A DNA stretch of 8,244 nt from positions 1 to 8,244 of the forward strand of contig JALTPW010000795.1 of NCBI GenBank assembly GCA_026999335.1. The letters are read 5' to 3'. Shown one piece after another: positions 6,001 to 8,244 of this stretch. Origin of the DNA: Chromatiales bacterium (GTDB lineage: Bacteria; Pseudomonadota; Gammaproteobacteria; SZUA-152). Within the stretch, counting starts at the first letter, position 1, and each line of letters opens with the position of its first letter. A program made the position numbers and the translations under genes. Below the pieces are notes generated by a model. That model did no database searches and was not told where the DNA came from. It saw only the letters and a list, made by a program, of their open reading frames with translations.

Positions 6001-8244
6001 CGGTCAACTTGGCCTGCTGAGACCAAATGCCCGAAGCATCCCTGACAAATACATATGATGCGGCTTCTCCTTGAGCACCAACGAGTACCGTCTCTGACGA
6101 TATTGAAACACTGAATCCGAAATTATCGGAATATGCGCCATCGCTTGCCAGTAACTTGGCCTGCTGAAACCAGACACCAGTGGCGTCCCGGGCAAAGACA
6201 TAGGCTGCGCCTGCATTCAAATCGAGTTCATTGTTCCAGGCAGCGCCAATAACGACAGTATCGCCCGAAATGTGGACACTCCCTCCAAAACCGTCTCCCA
6301 GCGCCCCATCTGACGCCAGAAGCTCCGCCTGCAGGGACCAACCACCTGATAAATCCCTCGTATAGATATACACTGCACCAGCATCGCCCTCTTTCTCATC
6401 ATGACCTGGCGCACCAATCACCGCTGTATCACCACTCAGTGACACGCTCCTTCCAAAGCTATCCCATACTGCCCCATCCGGGGGAGCAAGCTTGGCCTGG
6501 AGCACCCATTTTCCGGAGATGTCTTTTGTATATATATAGGCACTACCTGTGTCAGGTACTACACCATCACCCCTGGGGGCGCCAATCAATACCGTATTGC
6601 CTGAAATAGAAACACTGCTACCGAATCGGTCCCATTCCACAACGTCCCCTGGCAATATCTTATAGTGCAGAACACTGACACTGGCAGGACTGTCGTTACC
6701 ATCATCCAGCGAGGTACCGGCCCGATATTCGACCAGATTACTGAAACCGTCCCCGTCCAGATCCAATGCGGCATCCGCGTTATCGAGCGGATTCAGCCCA
6801 AACTGTGTCTCTATTGAATCCGGGATTCCGTCATTGTCCGCATCGGGATCGATCCCGTCCCCCATACCATCCCCATCGGTATCCGTGGTCTCCGTCGCGT
6901 CCAGGGGAAAGGCGTCATTGATATCGGGAACACCATCATTGTCGTCGTCGCTGTCACAGGCATCTCCCAGATTGTCGCCATCGGTATCTATCTGATCGGA
7001 ATTCCCTATAGCCGGACAATTGTCTGAGAAATCAAAATAACCATCACCATCGCTGTCGGAGAGGTCCAGTTCGAATATGTAGGCGGCACCCGATCTGCTC
7101 CCCAGGGGGCCTTCCTCAAATGAGCCCATCAAGGCCCAACGCCCTGACAACGAGACATTCCAGTATCCGGGGTACACAGTAGCCATAACTCCAGGATCAG
7201 AAAACTTGCCCCGTTTATTCCAGGCTCCTCCAGCATCTCTCGAAAACAAATAGGCATAGCCATTTCTCGCGCCAATCATCGCCACATCATCAAAAATGTC
7301 TACGCTACTACCCAGATTGGCTATATTTGCGCCATCCATGGCCAATAGCTTGGCCTGTTGCACCCAGTTTCCTGCGGCATCACGCACGAAGACATAGGCT
7401 GCCCCCGAATCCTGACCGGCATCATCATCACCAACCGCCCCGATCAAGGCTGTATCGCCGGACAAGGACACACTGGCGCCAAACCAATTTGCCGCTACGC
7501 TATCCAGGGGAAGAAGCTTGGCCTGCTCCACCCATTTCCCCGACGCATCCAACCCAAAGATATATGCCGACCCCGAGTAAGCACCGGCATCATCATCCCC
7601 AGGAGCCCCCACAATAACGAGGCCGCCAGAAATAAAAACACTGTAACCAAACTGATCGGAAGATGAGCCATCCGATGCCACCAGCTTGGCCGTTTCTTGC
7701 CACCCCCCTGACGCATCTTTACGGAAAATATAGGCCGAACCGGATTCCTGGCCGTAGTCATCATCACGGAAGGCGCCGACAACGGCGGTATCGCCTGAAA
7801 TGGAAACACTGAAGCCAAAGGAATTGAAAGGAAATCCATCAGATGCAGTCAACTTGGCTTGTTCACTCCAGGTGCCCGACGCATCAGCACTAAAAACATA
7901 GACCGAATCATTCCGGGTTCCAACCAGGGCTATGTCACCATCCAAGGACACACTGAAACCGAGCAAATCGTTGTCCGTCCCATCCGAGGCCAGCAGTTTG
8001 GTTTTCTGATTCCAATTACCCGCGCTGTCGACCGTAAAAACATACGCGGCACCGGCATCCCTGCCATTGTCATCGTCTTCATTGGCGCCTACCAGTAAAG
8101 TATCTCCTGACAAGGAAACGCTGTATCCAAACTGATCACCAAAGCCTCCATCGCTGGGGAGCAGTTTCACACCACTGGCAGCAATGACCGCAGTCCCATA
8201 GAACAAAGAAACAATGACTAAGAAAAGAACAGAAAGGTATGGGG
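1..8244 (-). CDS. Giant secreted FG-GAP beta-propeller / thrombospondin type 3 repeat protein (partial at both ends)
   Basis: A single uninterrupted minus-strand frame runs from 8242 to 2 (2,747 complete codons) with no internal stop or frameshift. The order is: signal-peptide-like segment (residues 1-22); five modules of a seven-bladed FG-GAP propeller plus a TSP3 array (26-2619); Pro/Val-rich linker (2620-2633); fibronectin-III-like domain (about 2634-2734); and the start of an Asp/Gly/Asn segment (2735-2747). FG-GAP blades are known from integrin alpha chains and many bacterial surface proteins, and TSP3 repeats bind calcium. The product is therefore most likely extracellular and calcium-dependent. 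No catalytic domain is visible. No in-frame ATG precedes the signal core, and the only early alternatives (TTG codon 13, GTG codon 25) would destroy it, so the true start is probably a few codons beyond the right edge. The C-terminus and any membrane or wall anchor lie beyond the left edge. Adhesin or matrix function is inference. Confidence 0.97.
2..40 (-). other. Start of a further Asp/Gly/Asn turn, cut by the window edge
   Basis: Residues 2735-2747 read NPDDADGNGINDR. This resembles a single TSP3-like or EF-hand-like DxDGNGxxD loop following the fibronectin-III-like domain. In other secreted proteins with this layout, such a DxNGNGIPDD-type turn leads into a C-terminal sorting or anchor domain. 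Whether that is so here cannot be seen. Confidence 0.5.
41..343 (-). other. Fibronectin type III-like domain
   Basis: Residues about 2634-2734. The segment starts with a beta-like stretch (LVKAVFDVTGFSDPDD) and contains SEWRISIGDD. It then has the hydrophobic-Pro turn YRQLALPAGVLVDGENYWI and a Trp-rich end (GLWSSWSESVSFST). The SEWxI, LxxGxxYxWxxR and GxWSxWSxxxxFxT pattern is typical of fibronectin-III-like domains near the C-terminus of secreted bacterial proteins, often just ahead of an anchor domain. No FG-GAP or TSP3 motif is present. The fold is assigned by pattern only. Confidence 0.6.
344..385 (-). other. Pro/Val-rich linker
   Basis: Residues 2620-2633 include RPYQPVVIPPVAAV. This short segment is rich in Pro, Val and Ala, has no Asp, and lies between the last TSP3 repeat and the C-terminal domain. 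It looks like an extended hinge that ends the repetitive rod. Confidence 0.65.
386..976 (-). repeat. Expanded thrombospondin type 3 array E (197 aa)
   Basis: Residues 2423-2619. The first part matches arrays A-D (TDNDGDG, DNC, DSDGDGRGDAC, DSDYDGLGD, DDDNDGVPD), with cysteines at residues 2438 and 2458. It lacks the AFPLD segment after the second cysteine, which goes straight into DLFPDDGAEWAD. It then runs on with extra repeats: DNDRDGYPDQW, LDNDGDGLADEWE, SDSDGDGLPDYRE and DTDGDGDSDGDE. The last ends in EVKYGADPL, a common ending of such arrays in secreted bacterial proteins. An RGD tripeptide (875-883) lies just before the second cysteine. Confidence 0.9.
977..2128 (-). repeat. Beta-propeller E: seven FG-GAP blades
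   Basis: Residues 2039-2422. Blades begin at 2128, 1969, 1801, 1624, 1453, 1285 and 1117, with lengths 53, 56, 59, 57, 56, 56 and 47. This is the longest propeller, because loops in blades 3 and 4 are expanded with Ala, Asn and Pro (GDGGDLPASSAAG, GNGDPVNAAAG). Blade 2 has FATRVAIEG instead of FGxSV, and blade 5 has LGFDVSLSG. Blade 7 ends at GSVYALD. The usual WxQQAKL lead is changed to WSPVLEIELPDG at the start of blade 7. Confidence 0.93.
2129..2530 (-). repeat. Thrombospondin type 3 calcium-binding array D (134 aa)
   Basis: Residues 1905-2038. It contains DQDGDGIIDFSDNC, DTDGDGQGDVCDPDDDNDG, DAFPLD, DSDNDGLGDNID, DNDGLPD and DLDNDGFSNLEEYLAGSAL. It is 134 residues, with cysteines at residues 1920 and 1940 in the same positions as in A-C. 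The exit strand is IRIAHQ rather than the LHY of A and C. Confidence 0.93.
2531..3652 (-). repeat. Beta-propeller D: seven FG-GAP blades
   Basis: Residues 1531-1904. Blades begin at 3652, 3484, 3316, 3157, 3010, 2839 and 2671, with lengths 56, 56, 53, 49, 57, 56 and 47. Acidic loops of the DDDNG type are clear in blades 1, 2, 5 and 7 (for example GAPHDDDNGDSSGAAYIF). Blade 1 has lost the FG pair (FANKVSVSG), with IAAP in place of IGAP. Blade 4 is the short form with no acidic loop (IGTNVESVYVF). Blade 6 has a basic loop (LSKYGRRVSSG). Blade 7 again ends after AAYIFED, ahead of the TSP3 array. Confidence 0.92.
3653..4054 (-). repeat. Thrombospondin type 3 calcium-binding array C (134 aa)
   Basis: Residues 1397-1530. 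It contains DRDQDGIFDAWDNC, DFDGDGEGDVCDQDDDGDG, KFPFD, DSDFDGIGDNQD, DNDGIPD and DLDGDGFGNLTEYRAGTSL. It is exactly 134 residues, with cysteines at residues 1412 and 1432. It has KFPFD where A and D have AFPLD. The end (EYRAGTSL to ILHYKIL) is almost the same as the end of array A. Together with the preceding blade this region is one Asp-rich stretch, and it produces a 142-codon shadow frame on the plus strand (3626-4054). Confidence 0.93.
4055..5161 (-). repeat. Beta-propeller C: seven FG-GAP blades
   Basis: Residues 1028-1396. Blades begin at 5161, 5002, 4834, 4681, 4519, 4372 and 4198, with lengths 53, 56, 51, 54, 49, 58 and 48. This propeller is the most irregular. Blade 3 has GGSLSYQGNTLLVGS. 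Blade 4 starts RISPTETT and lacks the KLxxSDG lead. Blades 5 and 6 lack the DG turn (KLLPDVVAP, KLRAPYSAY). Blade 6 carries a long loop (PGSSPYRFSNFRKSGE) that has basic residues where other blades are acidic. The FG core (FGGSV, FGASV, FGNSV, FGISV, FGSSV) still marks each blade, so the count of seven is secure. Confidence 0.9.
5162..5563 (-). repeat. Thrombospondin type 3 calcium-binding array B (134 aa)
   Basis: Residues 894-1027. It contains DSDGDSVLDFTDNC, DFDKDGLGDACDSDDDNDG, DAFPFD, DTDGDGIGDNKD, DGDGIPN and DLDGDGFSNRTEYLSG. It is the same length as arrays A, C and D and aligns with them without gaps. Cysteines are at residues 909 and 929. One ligand position is changed: DKDG replaces the usual DGDG in the repeat before the second cysteine. 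It ends in VAIPYY, leading into propeller C. Confidence 0.93.
5564..6661 (-). repeat. Beta-propeller B: seven FG-GAP blades
   Basis: Residues 528-893. Blades begin at 6661, 6493, 6325, 6157, 6007, 5857 and 5704, with lengths 56, 56, 56, 50, 50, 51 and 47. Blades 1-4 have a clear FGxSVxISG core and blade 7 has FGNSVSLEG. Blades 4-6 have a shortened loop after the GA motif: blade 4 goes from VGAQGEA straight to ASYVF, and blade 6 from GAPRDQ to GGSAYIY. Blade 6 also has YGSSVYQNADFAIIGAP in place of the usual Ser-Gly-Asp turn. Blade 7 ends at GSAYSFNID, one strand short, as in the other propellers. Confidence 0.93.
6662..7063 (-). repeat. Thrombospondin type 3 calcium-binding array A (134 aa)
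   Basis: Residues 394-527. It opens with SDSDGDGYFDFSDNC and continues through DTDGDNLGDACDSDDDNDG, DAFPLD, DTDGDGMGD and DNDGIPD. It closes with an EF-hand-like DLDGDGFSNLVEYRAGTSL and a short strand SVSVLHY leading into propeller B. The Asp side chains at alternating positions are the calcium ligands of TSP3 repeats. Two cysteines (residues 409 and 429) are spaced C-X19-C. The array is a spacer between propellers A and B. Confidence 0.93.
7064..8167 (-). repeat. Beta-propeller A: seven FG-GAP blades
   Basis: Residues 26-393. The consensus blade is KLLASDG, then FGxSVSLSGDTALIGA, an acidic loop, GSAYVF, then RDASGxWxQQA. Blades begin at 8167, 7999, 7855, 7687, 7519, 7351 and 7207. Their lengths are 56, 48, 56, 56, 56, 48 and 48 residues. 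Blades 1, 3, 4 and 5 carry the acidic DDD loop after the GA motif, which resembles the calcium-binding loops of integrin FG-GAP repeats. Blades 2 and 6 lack it and are exactly eight residues shorter. Blade 7 is the most divergent: it has PGYWNVSLSG where FGxSVSLSG is expected, and it stops after AAYIFELD without the Trp strand. Blades 2 and 6 have LG instead of FG. Confidence 0.93.
8177..8242 (-). other. Signal peptide (N-terminal part missing)
   Basis: Residues 1-22 read PYLSVLFLVIVSLFYGTAVI followed by AA. This is an uninterrupted hydrophobic core ending in small residues, with a plausible signal peptidase I site after VIA or VIAA (residue 21 or 22). The first propeller begins four residues after residue 21. 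The usual positively charged n-region and the start codon are not in the window and should lie within about 3-10 codons of the right edge. No lipobox cysteine is present, so this is not a lipoprotein signal. Confidence 0.85.

Noticed and set aside
386..7063. Recurrent short plus-strand motifs such as CCATCACCATC and CATCATTGTCATCATC, as a possible microsatellite or CRISPR-like array.
   Set aside because: They are the reverse complement of DGDG and DDDND codons in the TSP3 arrays and acidic loops. Spacing is by protein repeat, and there are no constant repeats with unique spacers.
842..7063. RTX (GGxGxD) calcium repeats or dockerin modules as an alternative reading of the Asp-rich arrays.
   Set aside because: No GGxGxDxL nonapeptides are present. 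The repeats have DxDxDGxxD spacing with a C-X19-C pair, and there is no paired dockerin layout, so TSP3 fits better.
1797..7525. An exact 11-mer, AGCTTGGCCTG, at 1797, 6489, 7347 and 7515, as a possible protein-binding site.
   Set aside because: Each copy encodes the conserved QAKL at the start of a blade in the same frame, so it is explained by the protein repeat.
7358..7839. Overlapping open frames of about 100 codons on both strands (plus 7358-7666, minus 7495-7839 in another frame).
   Set aside because: Both lie in propeller A and translate to His/Arg/Pro-rich or Met-rich low-complexity peptides with no recognisable domain. The true minus frame codes for FG-GAP blades 3-6 here.
977..8167. 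Kelch or WD40 propeller repeats as an alternative reading of the blades.
   Set aside because: Blades lack the Kelch double-Gly and the WD40 GH...WD signatures. They have the FGxSV, GDxALIGAP and AYVF order of FG-GAP repeats.
8120..8244. A start codon, promoter or ribosome binding site inside the right end of the window.
   Set aside because: No in-frame ATG occurs before the propeller, and the frame is already coding for a hydrophobic signal core at the first complete codon. The ATG at 8197-8199 on the minus strand is out of frame.

Overview
The whole window is the inside of one very large gene on the minus strand. Reading from the right edge to the left, one frame (codons at 8242-8240 down to 4-2) stays open for 2,747 codons with no stop. 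I translated it line by line and found no frameshift. Both ends are cut: the start codon lies just past the right edge and the stop past the left edge. Residue numbers below count from the first complete codon at 8242.

The protein is a modular secreted or surface protein. It begins with a hydrophobic segment that looks like the body of a Sec signal peptide. Five copies of a two-part module follow: an FG-GAP (integrin-alpha-type) beta-propeller, then an Asp-rich calcium-binding thrombospondin type 3 (TSP3) array. Every propeller has exactly seven blades (35 in total). The first four TSP3 arrays are each exactly 134 residues and align without gaps; the fifth is expanded to 197. After this come a Pro/Val-rich linker, a Trp-rich fibronectin-III-like domain and the start of another Asp/Gly/Asn turn, where the window ends. 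All ten cysteines are in the TSP3 arrays, two per array with identical spacing.

The organism is a bacterium with a Sec-type exported giant protein. The style of the TSP3 arrays (a DAFPLD-type motif, then DTDGDGxGD, then YGLNPLD and DGFSNLxEY) is familiar from marine and sediment Gammaproteobacteria and some Deltaproteobacteria. A Gram-negative aquatic species is the best guess, but no marker gene in the window proves it.

There is no intergenic DNA, RNA gene, mobile element, CRISPR array, promoter or terminator in view. Other open frames, including the longer ones on the plus strand, are shadows caused by the repetitive Asp/Gly/Asn codons. By inference the protein is a calcium-stiffened extracellular rod of propellers, perhaps an adhesin or matrix protein. 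The ligand and the anchoring mode cannot be read from this piece.
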